Source: Pseudomonadota bacterium (GTDB lineage Bacteria > Desulfobacterota > Syntrophia > Syntrophales > JADFWA01). From it: a DNA stretch of 5,073 nt. How positions within the stretch are numbered: the stretch's first letter is position 1; every line of letters starts with the position of its first letter. Both the position numbers and the translations under genes were made by a program. The stretch lies in contig JADFWA010000317.1 in NCBI GenBank assembly GCA_015222855.1, positions 1 to 5,073 of the forward strand. The letters are read 5' to 3'. Below, in pieces: positions 1 to 5,073 of the stretch. Below the pieces are notes generated by a model. The model was given only the letters and a program-made list of their open reading frames with translations, searched no databases and was not told the origin of the DNA.

Positions 1-36
1 CTCACCCTCACCCTGACCCTCTCCCCCGGGAGAGGG
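1..36. repeat. GC-rich repeat with terminal palindrome (REP-like)
   Basis: Positions 1-20 are a run of C-rich hexamer-like units (CACCCT, CACCCT, GACCCT). They run into a palindrome whose arms CCCTCTCCC (17-25) and GGGAGAGGG (28-36) pair perfectly across a 2-nt spacer. Nothing coding is visible here. This style of extragenic palindrome is common between genes in many proteobacterial genomes, so a dispersed repeat is the likely identity, but that is inferred from form only. It may also act as a transcription terminator or mRNA-stabilising hairpin for a gene ending left of the window, although no T tract follows it. Confidence 0.55.
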
Positions 37-61
37 AACTAAAAGGATGTGGTATTTGCAT

Positions 62-78
62 TCACATACATTATGTGA
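62..78. promoter_or_regulatory. short inverted repeat upstream of HD-GYP regulator, possible operator
   Basis: TCACAT (62-67) and ATGTGA (73-78) are perfect inverted 6-bp arms separated by 5 nt, in the AT-rich stretch about 45 bp before the ATG at 125. The half-sites resemble the TGTGA/TCACA words of CRP/FNR-type sites, but they are in the opposite order, so this is not a normal CRP site. A 6-bp palindrome in AT-rich DNA can occur by chance. It is listed only as a candidate operator. Confidence 0.2.
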
Positions 79-124
79 TAATCTCAGTCTACTGTTAACC
101 TCTTAATTTTTATTGAAAAATACA

Positions 125-232
125 ATGAACCTTGAAACTATCCTCATAGTTGAAGACGACCCCACTGCCAGGGAAATGATAGCCGAAACCGTCGTGTCAC
201 ACGGCCACACCTGTCAAACACCCGCTGACGGC
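125..232 (+). pseudogene. response regulator receiver domain, truncated N-terminal stub of an HD-GYP regulator
   Basis: From ATG 125 (an in-frame TTG at 113 is also possible; neither has a clear Shine-Dalgarno) the frame encodes a typical start of a CheY-like receiver domain. A hydrophobic beta1 strand (TILIVEDD) carries the acidic pair D11/D12, and an alpha1 helix runs on to ADG at residues 34-36. The family likeness then stops abruptly. The phospho-acceptor Asp, the conserved Thr and the conserved Lys, all expected further on, are absent. The same frame continues as low-quality arginine/proline-rich sequence to a stop at 449-451, because the real downstream domain lies in another frame. The stub should not be phosphorylatable. 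It is the left half of a broken gene whose right half is the HD-GYP domain beginning at about 228. Confidence 0.75.
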
Positions 233-845
233 AGGCCACTCCCAGCGTGTGACCGAATATTCTCTGTTAATCGCAGGGGAGATGGGCATAAACAAACAGA
301 ACATGGAGGTCCTGAAGTTTGCGGCCCTCCTCCACGATATCGGCAAAATAGGCATCCGGGACGAAGTCCTGCTGAAGAACGGCCCTTTCACCCCCGAGGA
401 ACGGGCGGAGATGAATACTCACCCTGTAAAGACGAAGACCATCCTCGATAAATTCCGCTTTTCCAAGGTGTTGCAGGAGGTCCCGGAAATCGCCGCTTAC
501 CACCACGAAAAGATTAATGGCCAGGGCTACCCGAACGGCCTGACCGGTGACCGGTTGCCCCTGGGATCCAAAATCATGGCGGTGGCCGATGTGTTCGACG
601 CCTTGACCTCCCGCCGGGACTACCCCAAGCATGTCTCCGGCGAGACCCTGGACCGCGATCCCATGCCGCTCGCCAAAGCCATCTCTATCCTGGAAGATGA
701 GGCGGGAAGCCACTTCGCCCCGGATGTGGTCGCGGCCTTTCTGCGCTGTCTGCCCAGAGTGCTTCTCCTTCACAGGGGAGACCACTTCCCGCCGGAATAC
801 GTGGACGACACGATCCGCTCCCTGGCCCCGGACCTGCTGCCGTAA
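228..845 (+). pseudogene. HD-GYP phosphodiesterase domain, C-terminal part of a broken response regulator
   Basis: HD-GYP domains hydrolyse cyclic di-GMP, usually as outputs of response regulators. Reading from 228, the frame opens with TAGHSQRVTEYS, the usual first helix of the domain, without any start codon. The first possible start is GTG 249, inside that helix and with no ribosome binding site. Numbered from 249, the metal/catalytic motifs are H29-D30 in LLHDIGKIGI, the His of THPVKT, the HHEKINGQGYP signature (the GYP loop, with Asn where Asp is usual in DG) and VADVFDALTSRRDYPK. The domain is complete to its natural end at TAA 843-845. The missing receiver middle, the linker and the frame change make the gene a probable pseudogene, although the catalytic core itself looks undamaged. 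It ends 4 bp from the stop codon of the convergent zraP-like gene. Base composition looks more GC-rich by eye than in the kinase gene. Confidence 0.8.
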
Positions 846-849
846 CTAT

Positions 850-1341
850 TTACCTCCAGCCCATCGACCCGCTTCTATAACGCTGGTTTCTTCCGATTCC
901 CAGTCGTGGACCGCGTCTTTTCATATTTTTGGTGAACTGGAGTTTTGCTTGCTGTTCCGGAGTCAACACCTTGCGTATCTCAAACCGATAATCGGTCTTT
1001 TTCTTCCTGATCTGATCACGCAGTTCGCTGATTTCCTTCTGCTTGGCCATGATCTTATCCTTATCCGGCTCGACTTGGGTCCAGAGTGCCTTCAACTCGG
1101 CCCGCTTGCTAAAAAGCTGATTCCTGGGTGATACCATTTCCTTCAGATGTGCCTCACGCAGGGTCTGGATTTTGGCCGATTGCTCGGCTGTCAGGTCCAG
1201 CTTGAGAACCGCGCAGTCTTCCATACCCCAACCGGGTTTCATGCCATGGCCTTTTCCCCACCCGGAACTTCGGGCAAATACGGGGGCGGTCATTGCTGCT
1301 ACTAACAGCACAACTCCTAAAATTATCGTCAATCTCTTCAT
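850..1341 (-). CDS. zraP: ZraP/Spy/CpxP-like periplasmic stress protein
   Basis: 163-residue exported protein. The ATG at 1341 is preferred because AGGAGG (complement of 1350-1355) lies 8 nt upstream and a classic signal peptide follows: K2-R3, a hydrophobic core at 4-19 and an APVFA cleavage site, probably after A23. The mature part has a Gly/Trp/Met-rich lead (W28-M40), then LDLTAEQSAKIQTLRE (48-63) and VLTPEQQAKLQ (125-135), the two LTxxQ motifs of the Spy/CpxP/ZraP fold. These flank a long charged helical region (73-124). Family members are periplasmic chaperones or metal-linked stress proteins. The divergent zraS/zraR neighbours point to ZraP specifically. Unlike enterobacterial ZraP, it has only two His (32 and 65) and one Cys (43) after cleavage, and its tail is Arg/Gly-rich rather than His-rich, so zinc binding is uncertain. 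A sigma-54 promoter lies at 1490-1505. It could instead be called a generic periplasmic heavy-metal sensor or Spy-family protein. Confidence 0.85.
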   Translation of the reverse strand: MKRLTIILGVVLLVAAMTAPVFARSSGWGKGHGMKPGWGMEDCAVLKLDLTAEQSAKIQTLREAHLKEMVSPRNQLFSKRAELKALWTQVEPDKDKIMAKQKEISELRDQIRKKKTDYRFEIRKVLTPEQQAKLQFTKNMKRRGPRLGIGRNQRYRSGSMGWR

Positions 1342-1412
1342 TTTTAAATCCTCCTTTGAAATGTTTTTATTCCTAAACTGAGTAATTTCCCTTCCTGACT
1401 GTCCCTGCGAAG

Positions 1413-1441
1413 GGAGGGGGAAACAGAAGATTTCCCCCTCC
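1413..1441 (-). promoter_or_regulatory. strong hairpin in zraP leader
   Basis: GGAGGGGGAAA (1413-1423) and TTTCCCCCTCC (1431-1441) are perfect 11-bp inverted arms around a 7-nt loop. Given the predicted start near 1479, the hairpin lies roughly 40-65 nt into the zraP leader RNA. A second, smaller hairpin, CCTCC (1437-1441) with GGAGG (1446-1450) around TGAA, shares bases 1437-1441 with the first, so the two cannot form together. No U-run follows in the zraP direction, so it does not look like a simple intrinsic terminator. It may be a leader control element, an mRNA stabiliser or a dispersed extragenic repeat. Confidence 0.45.
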
Positions 1442-1489
1442 TGAAGGAGGAAGAAGGGATGGAGTTTAGGTAGTTTTGTTTTCTTATTT

Positions 1490-1505
1490 AGCAATGGTCG
1501 TGCCA
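1490..1505 (-). promoter_or_regulatory. sigma-54 (-24/-12) promoter of zraP
   Basis: Read on the minus strand this is TGGCACG-ACCA-TTGCT, an exact match to the consensus TGGCACGN4TTGCW with correct GG-to-GC spacing. It faces the zraP-like gene. The predicted start is near position 1479, giving a leader of about 138 nt before ATG 1341. A sigma-54 promoter needs an AAA+ activator, and the ZraR-like protein in this window carries the GAFTGA loop that contacts sigma-54, so this is the expected target. The repeat cluster at 1602-1655 lies about 120-175 bp upstream of this start, the usual enhancer position. Confidence 0.88.
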
Positions 1506-1601
1506 GATGCTAAAAAACTGGATAACTGGTTTAAATTGCTGGGTTATTGCGATAGGTTCAATTGCAGGCAACATATTTCGTTGTTATATTCAGGAAAAAG
1601 G

Positions 1602-1655
1602 TGGATAATAAGTATCCATCTATGGTATCCAGTTGGTCAATAAGTATCCAGTTGT
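1602..1655. promoter_or_regulatory. cluster of GTATCCA repeats, candidate ZraR enhancer sites
   Basis: The cluster holds a 17-bp inverted repeat, TGGATA (1602-1607) and TATCCA (1613-1618). A 12-bp direct repeat, AATAAGTATCCA, occurs at 1607-1618 and 1639-1650, 32 bp apart (about three helical turns). An 11-bp direct repeat, GTATCCAGTTG, occurs at 1625-1635 and 1644-1654. Related words occur at 1518-1525 (CTGGATAA) and 1750-1758 (TGGTATCCA). The cluster sits between two divergent sigma-54-type promoters, about 120-175 bp from each predicted start, as expected for activator-binding enhancer sites. That ZraR binds here is an inference; the repeats themselves are plain in the sequence. Confidence 0.55.
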
Positions 1656-1749
1656 GTGTTAATAACATGATTGCTTATCGAGTCGGTCAGTCACCCTGCA
1701 GGCAGGCCAACCGGCTTGTCCGACAGAGATGTTTACCACGCCGAAAGCC

Positions 1750-1765
1750 TGGTATCCATTTTGCT
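1750..1765 (+). promoter_or_regulatory. sigma-54-like (-24/-12) box in front of zraS
   Basis: TGG (1750-1752), an 8-nt spacer and TTGCT (1761-1765) keep the exact GG-to-GC spacing of sigma-54 promoters, although the CACG part of the -24 element is replaced by TATC. Predicted transcription would start near 1776, only about 3 nt before ATG 1779 and downstream of the AGGA at 1767-1770, leaving an almost leaderless mRNA. The TGGTATCCA portion also repeats the word at 1623-1631, so this may be an operator copy rather than a promoter. Divergent sigma-54 control of zraP and zraSR is known in Escherichia coli, which favours the promoter reading. Confidence 0.35.
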
Positions 1766-1778
1766 TAGGAATAAGTTT

Positions 1779-3047
1779 ATGATGGGCAGAAAAGAAAAAA
1801 GATCATGGGTTACAATCCCGCCCTGGATAATAATAGGGGCGGTGGTTATTCTGGCGCCGATTTTTGTTTTTGTGGCCCTTGAAAATATCCACAAACAAAA
1901 AGAGAGCACTACCCGACTCCTGCTGGAGAAAGGGGCTGCCCTGATAAGATCCTTTGAGGCCGGTACCAGAACAGGAATGGGGATGCGCTGGGGTGGTCTT
2001 CAGGTCCAGAAACTGCTGATGGAAACGGCGCAGCAACCCGATATCGTTTATCTACTGATAACAGACCGAAATGGTAATATCCTGGCTCACAATAATCCCT
2101 CTAAAATCGGAGGGAATCATGGGAGAGATATGAACCTTGGAAAAATCTCCCAATCTAAAGTGGTAAAGTGGCGGCAGATTATGGATTCAAGCGGCGCGAA
2201 TGTCTTTGAGGTCTTCCGCAAATTTTCTCCCACACACAGACACTTTAGACTTCTTTTTGGTAAAACCAAGGGCGATGACCGGGTTCGATTAAGGATAAGC
2301 CCGAGGAAAGGTGAACCATTCTCTCGTCTGATTATCTTCGTTGGATTGGACATGGGGGCTATCGAAGCAGCCAGAAAAGAGGATGCACGCAATACGGTAG
2401 TTATGGCGCTTATCCTTCTTTTGATTGGATTTGCCGGAATCATCTCACTTTTTCTGGCCCAAGGCTACCGTTCAGCCAGAACTTCCCTTTCCAAAGTCAA
2501 GGCCTTTTCTGACAGCCTGGTGGAAAATATGCCTATCGGCCTTCTGGCCATTGATGTTGATGGGAAGATAACCTCTTTCAACGAAACGGCAGAGTCGGTA
2601 TTGCAGCTCTCAGCCGCCGATGCCCTCGGAAAGAGTGCCAGGCAAGTATTGCCACAACAAATATGGACACTCATTGATAAACTAAAAGCCGGTGGAGGCA
2701 TCATTGAAGAGGAGATAGATTGCCCCATAAGTGTTGGAAAACTTATTCCTCTGGAAGTGATAGCCACTTTGCTGGAGGAGGAGGACGGCACTTTGGGGGG
2801 ATATGTCATCCTTTTCAGAGATCTTGCCGAAATTCAACGTCTCAGAGAAGAGATTGATCGAAGTCGGCGTCTGGCGTCCATTGGGAGGCTGGCGGCCGGG
2901 ATAGCCCACGAGATTCGCAATCCCCTCAGCTCAATCAAGGGCTTTGCCACCTATTTCATGGAACGATACAAAGACATACCTGAAGATCAAAAGACGGCCG
3001 AAATCATGGTTCAGGAGGTGGAACGTTTAAACAGGGTCATTGGTTAA
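1779..3047 (+). CDS. zraS: ZraS-like sensor histidine kinase, N-terminal part cut by in-frame TAA
   Basis: Membrane sensor kinase expected to phosphorylate the ZraR-like regulator. The ATG at 1779 is chosen because AGGA (1767-1770) lies 8 nt upstream and the first membrane helix follows directly; longer in-frame starts add unlikely sequence. The 422 residues show a basic N-end, TM1 (about 14-34), a periplasmic sensor region (35-205), TM2 (about 206-226), a cytoplasmic PAS domain (about 242-350) and the dimerisation helix with H-box GIAHEIRNPLSS, phospho-acceptor H377. Translation ends at TAA 3045-3047, just after LNRVIG. In the same frame LLEFARP follows at once, the normal family continuation, and the ATPase domain lies at 3069-3554. 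Restoring one sense codon gives a 591-residue kinase, longer than the roughly 465-residue E. coli ZraS because of the PAS domain. CAA (Gln) to TAA is the simplest origin. This half alone has no ATP-binding domain and cannot autophosphorylate. Confidence 0.85.
   Translation: MMGRKEKRSWVTIPPWIIIGAVVILAPIFVFVALENIHKQKESTTRLLLEKGAALIRSFEAGTRTGMGMRWGGLQVQKLLMETAQQPDIVYLLITDRNGNILAHNNPSKIGGNHGRDMNLGKISQSKVVKWRQIMDSSGANVFEVFRKFSPTHRHFRLLFGKTKGDDRVRLRISPRKGEPFSRLIIFVGLDMGAIEAARKEDARNTVVMALILLLIGFAGIISLFLAQGYRSARTSLSKVKAFSDSLVENMPIGLLAIDVDGKITSFNETAESVLQLSAADALGKSARQVLPQQIWTLIDKLKAGGGIIEEEIDCPISVGKLIPLEVIATLLEEEDGTLGGYVILFRDLAEIQRLREEIDRSRRLASIGRLAAGIAHEIRNPLSSIKGFATYFMERYKDIPEDQKTAEIMVQEVERLNRVIG
3045..3047 (+). 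other. premature TAA stop splitting zraS
   Basis: The ORFs at 1779-3047 and 3069-3554 are in the same frame, and the sequence on both sides is continuous kinase sequence (LNRVIG-stop-LLEFARP). Sensor kinases of this type usually have Gln or Glu at this place. One C-to-T change from CAA explains it, with no loss or gain of bases. TAA also ends the zraP-like gene after a plausible C-terminus, so general reassignment of TAA to an amino acid is unlikely. Confidence 0.85.
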
Positions 3048-3068
3048 CTTCTGGAGTTCGCCCGCCCG

Positions 3069-3554
3069 ATGAATATTCGATTGAGACCGACCTCCATACG
3101 GGCCCTTATTCAGCGTTCCCTGAAAATGATCGAGGGCCAGGCCAGTGAGAAAAACATCAAAATAAGTACAGACTTTTCCCCGGAAATCGAGGAGGCATTT
3201 ATCGACCCGGACAGGATTAACCAGGTTCTCCTTAACCTGTATTTAAACGCTATCGAAGCAATGGAAGATGGGGGCAGCCTTTCCGTGGGGCTTTTCGGGG
3301 ATGATCCCAGAGGTATAAAGATAGTGATTTCGGATACCGGAAGGGGTATTCAGAAAAAAGACCTGGATAAGATATTTGATCCTTACTTCACCACCAAGCC
3401 GTCGGGAACAGGTCTGGGGCTTGCTATCGTCCACAGGATAATCGAAGCCCACAAGGGTGAGGTAAGTGTGGAAAGTGAAGCGGGGCGGGGAACTACCGTG
3501 TCGGTTACCTTGCCCGCCTCTGCCGAGAAAGTTCATTTTCACGATGAGGTCTGA
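3069..3554 (+). CDS. zraS: ZraS-like histidine kinase, C-terminal ATPase (HATPase_c) part
   Basis: 161 residues from ATG 3069 carry the complete catalytic ATP-binding domain of the kinase. The N-box is NQVLLNLYLNAIEAM (N60), the G1-box is DTGRGI (D89), the F-box is FDPYFTTK and the G2-box is GTGLGLAI (113-120). The natural end is TGA 3552-3554, 5 bp before the regulator gene. It is the right half of the kinase cut by TAA 3045-3047. ATG 3069 lies 7 sense codons after that stop, and GGAG (3053-3056) is 12 nt before it, longer than ideal. Reinitiation could therefore make a free ATPase fragment, but the domain boundary suggests a damaged gene rather than a designed one. Whether the two halves assemble into a working kinase cannot be told from sequence. 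Confidence 0.8.
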   Translation: MNIRLRPTSIRALIQRSLKMIEGQASEKNIKISTDFSPEIEEAFIDPDRINQVLLNLYLNAIEAMEDGGSLSVGLFGDDPRGIKIVISDTGRGIQKKDLDKIFDPYFTTKPSGTGLGLAIVHRIIEAHKGEVSVESEAGRGTTVSVTLPASAEKVHFHDEV

Positions 3555-3559
3555 TTTTC

Positions 3560-4906
3560 ATGAAATCAAAAGGTATTGTATTAGTTGTCGATGATGATCA
3601 TGCCCACCGTACCATGTTGCGTACACTTCTCACCGGCTGGGGATATGCCATTGTTGAGGCGGATGATGGTGACACAGCCATCGAAAAGGTACATGAAGAG
3701 CCTTTTGACCTGATCCTGATGGATATTCGCATGATAAGGGTTTCCGGACTGGAAGCCCTTCACCGGATCAAAGCCTTCAACCCCGCCATCCCTATCATCA
3801 TCATGACCGCCTATTCATCCGTTGAAACTGCTGTGGAGGCATTGAAAAAAGGGGCCTACGACTACCTCACAAAGCCGCTCGATTTTGATGAGCTGCGTCT
3901 CGCCATGGAACGGGCCGCCGATCATAGACAGTTAAGAGAGGAGAATCGCCTCCTGCGGGAGAGTCTGGGCACACAGTTTGACAGGCAAAACATCATCGGT
4001 CGCAGTGATACGGTGGCAAAACTTCTGGAAACGGCAGCCCTGGTAGCACCATCTGATGCAACTGTTTTGATCACAGGAGAGTCTGGGACAGGCAAGGAAT
4101 TGATTGCGGGAGCAATCCACTTTAACAGCCCGAGAAAAGAAGGCCCTTTTGTGAAGATCAATTGTGCCGCCATTACTGAAACCCTGCTTGAATCGGAACT
4201 CTTCGGTCACGAAAGAGGGGCTTTTACCGGCGCCAATCGGCGCAAGGAAGGAAGGTTTCGCCAGGCCGATGGGGGGAGCCTGTTTCTGGATGAGATCAGC
4301 GAGATGTCACTGGCCATGCAGGCAAAGCTGTTGCGTGTTCTACAGGAAAGGGAGATCACACGGGTCGGCGGTGAAGATGTAATCAAGGTGGATGTGAGGG
4401 TGATAACCGCTACCAACAAGGATCTCATGCAGGAAATCGAGACCGGGCGATTCAGGGAAGACCTCTTTTACCGTCTGAATGTTGTTACCCTGAATGTACC
4501 CCCCTTGAGGGAAAGAAAGGAGGATGTTCCTCTTCTTGCCCAGCATTTTTTGATGGTGTTTGCGGAAAAGAATCATAAGAAGATAAAAGGCTTTACCCCG
4601 CAGGCAATGGATCGGCTGCTTAAATATGAGTGGCCTGGAAATATTCGGGAACTTATGAACGCTGTTGAGAGGGGGGTGGTGCTTTCACGATCGGAATATC
4701 TGGACGAACACGATCTGCCACTGATCACTAAATATGAACCATTCGGAAATGTGATACCAGGGGATTTGCCATTGGAAGAGGTGGAAAAGGCCACCATATT
4801 AAAGACACTGGAATTGACTCAGGGCAATAAAAGCGAGGCCGCCAGACGGCTCGGCATAACCAGGAGAACCCTTCATAAAAAGCTCAGGAAATATGGAGTG
4901 ATGTAG
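3560..4906 (+). CDS. zraR: ZraR-like sigma-54-dependent response regulator
   Basis: 448-residue NtrC-family activator, close to E. coli ZraR in length (about 441). The receiver domain (about 4-120) has the acidic pocket D11-D13, phospho-acceptor D55, T83 and K105. The AAA+ domain (about 145-380) has Walker A GESGTGKE (173-180), the sigma-54 contact loop GAFTGA (220-225), Walker B LFLDE (241-245) and the FREDLFYRLN segment. The C-terminal Fis-type helix-turn-helix (about 405-447) contains NKSEAARRLGITRRTLHKKL. It should bind enhancer DNA, hydrolyse ATP and open sigma-54 promoters, here most likely that of the zraP-like gene. ATG 3560 follows zraS by 5 bp with GAGG at 3546-3549, so the two are probably co-transcribed. 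One oddity: residue 59, normally Pro (MPxxxG after the phospho-site), is Ile. The ORF is intact. With its kinase split, its phosphorylation source is uncertain. Confidence 0.93.
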   Translation: MKSKGIVLVVDDDHAHRTMLRTLLTGWGYAIVEADDGDTAIEKVHEEPFDLILMDIRMIRVSGLEALHRIKAFNPAIPIIIMTAYSSVETAVEALKKGAYDYLTKPLDFDELRLAMERAADHRQLREENRLLRESLGTQFDRQNIIGRSDTVAKLLETAALVAPSDATVLITGESGTGKELIAGAIHFNSPRKEGPFVKINCAAITETLLESELFGHERGAFTGANRRKEGRFRQADGGSLFLDEISEMSLAMQAKLLRVLQEREITRVGGEDVIKVDVRVITATNKDLMQEIETGRFREDLFYRLNVVTLNVPPLRERKEDVPLLAQHFLMVFAEKNHKKIKGFTPQAMDRLLKYEWPGNIRELMNAVERGVVLSRSEYLDEHDLPLITKYEPFGNVIPGDLPLEEVEKATILKTLELTQGNKSEAARRLGITRRTLHKKLRKYGVM

Positions 4907-5073
4907 GGCAATAATTTGAATTTAATCTCAACGGGCATAATCCCCCTTCAAATCTTCAATTTATAGGATCATTTTTGATGTTATGGCAAAATCTCTGTCA
5001 AAATGTTTAGCGATTTCGGGGTGATGATACTAAGCAGCTCTCTTAACTGGTAAAATTGACCATGGAGTTATGA
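4907..5073. other. non-coding tail after zraR, no gene or clear terminator seen
   Basis: This AT-rich stretch has stops in all frames. The only inverted repeat near the zraR stop is ATTTGAA (4914-4920) with TTCAAAT (4947-4953), two 7-nt arms around a 26-nt loop without a following T tract, which is too weak to call a terminator. The ATG at 5062 reaches a stop after three codons. The start of the next gene, if any, lies beyond the window. Confidence 0.5.

Noticed and set aside
1..36. CRISPR-like or tandem repeat array
   Set aside because: The units are 6-bp and imperfect, with no spacers or further copies.
267..785. 172-codon minus-strand open frame opposite the HD-GYP domain
   Set aside because: It is an antisense shadow of a clearly recognisable HD-GYP coding sequence, with no family-like motif of its own.
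631..1131. 166-codon plus-strand open frame spanning the end of HD-GYP and the antisense of zraP
   Set aside because: It bridges two convergent genes with clear protein identities in other frames, and its translation has no recognisable motif.
1342..1494. N-terminal extension of the zraP-like protein upstream of 1341
   Set aside because: It would bury the signal peptide 51 residues inside the protein and cross the perfect Shine-Dalgarno and the leader hairpin.
1681..1755. GC-rich patch before zraS with a CCTGCAGG palindrome, possible inserted repeat
   Set aside because: It contrasts in composition with the AT-rich DNA around it, but I found no terminal repeats or target duplication to support an insertion.
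1671..1778. In-frame N-terminal extension of the kinase from 1671
   Set aside because: It has no ribosome binding site at its start, lacks a signal-like or family-like sequence, and would cover the candidate control elements. ATG 1779 has AGGA at the right distance and leads directly into the first membrane helix.
3045..3047. Reassignment of TAA to an amino acid as the reason for the internal stop
   Set aside because: TAA terminates the zraP-like gene and the HD-GYP remnant at natural protein ends, so it behaves as a normal stop in this genome.
4964..5029. Minus-strand open stretch of 22 codons beginning YHHPEIAKHF and ending at a stop
   Set aside because: It looks mildly protein-like but has only a late internal ATG, is bounded by a stop upstream and is too short to assign; it could be the remnant of a lost gene or chance.

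Overview
The window looks like chromosomal DNA from a Gram-negative deltaproteobacterium-like organism (Desulfobacterota in a broad sense). This is inferred from the style of the ZraS/ZraR-type proteins, the reliance on sigma-54 control, the lipoprotein-free periplasmic ZraP-like protein and the HD-GYP regulator. No taxonomic marker gene is present, so this placement is an inference.

Layout. Positions 1-36 hold a GC-rich repeat ending in a strong palindrome. Positions 125-845 (+) hold the wreck of a response regulator with an HD-GYP output domain. Its receiver domain stops after about 36 residues and the HD-GYP domain resumes in another frame across a microhomology-like junction. Positions 850-1341 (-) encode an exported ZraP/Spy/CpxP-like periplasmic protein that converges on the HD-GYP remnant with only 4 bp between the stop codons. 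Positions 1342-1778 are a 437-bp divergent control region. Positions 1779-3554 (+) encode a ZraS-like membrane sensor kinase split by one in-frame TAA, probably from a CAA Gln codon, between its dimerisation/His-box half and its ATPase half. Positions 3560-4906 (+) encode an apparently intact ZraR-like sigma-54 activator. Positions 4907-5073 contain no gene I can support.

How it works together. The arrangement matches the enterobacterial zraP <- -> zraSR envelope-stress/metal module: a membrane kinase senses the periplasm and phosphorylates a sigma-54 activator, which turns on the periplasmic chaperone-like protein and probably its own operon. The control region supports this. On the minus strand there is a full match to the -24/-12 consensus (1490-1505) upstream of the zraP-like gene. 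A weaker, correctly spaced -24/-12-like box (1750-1765) faces zraS. A cluster of GTATCCA repeats (1602-1655) lies about 120-175 bp upstream of both predicted start points, the usual place for activator enhancer sites.

The most notable feature is decay: two signalling genes in 5 kb are interrupted (one deletion plus frameshift, one nonsense codon), while the effector gene, the activator and the promoter look intact. I see no wholly new system. The points worth checking are the split kinase, the deleted receiver domain, the symmetric regulatory region and the zraP leader hairpin.
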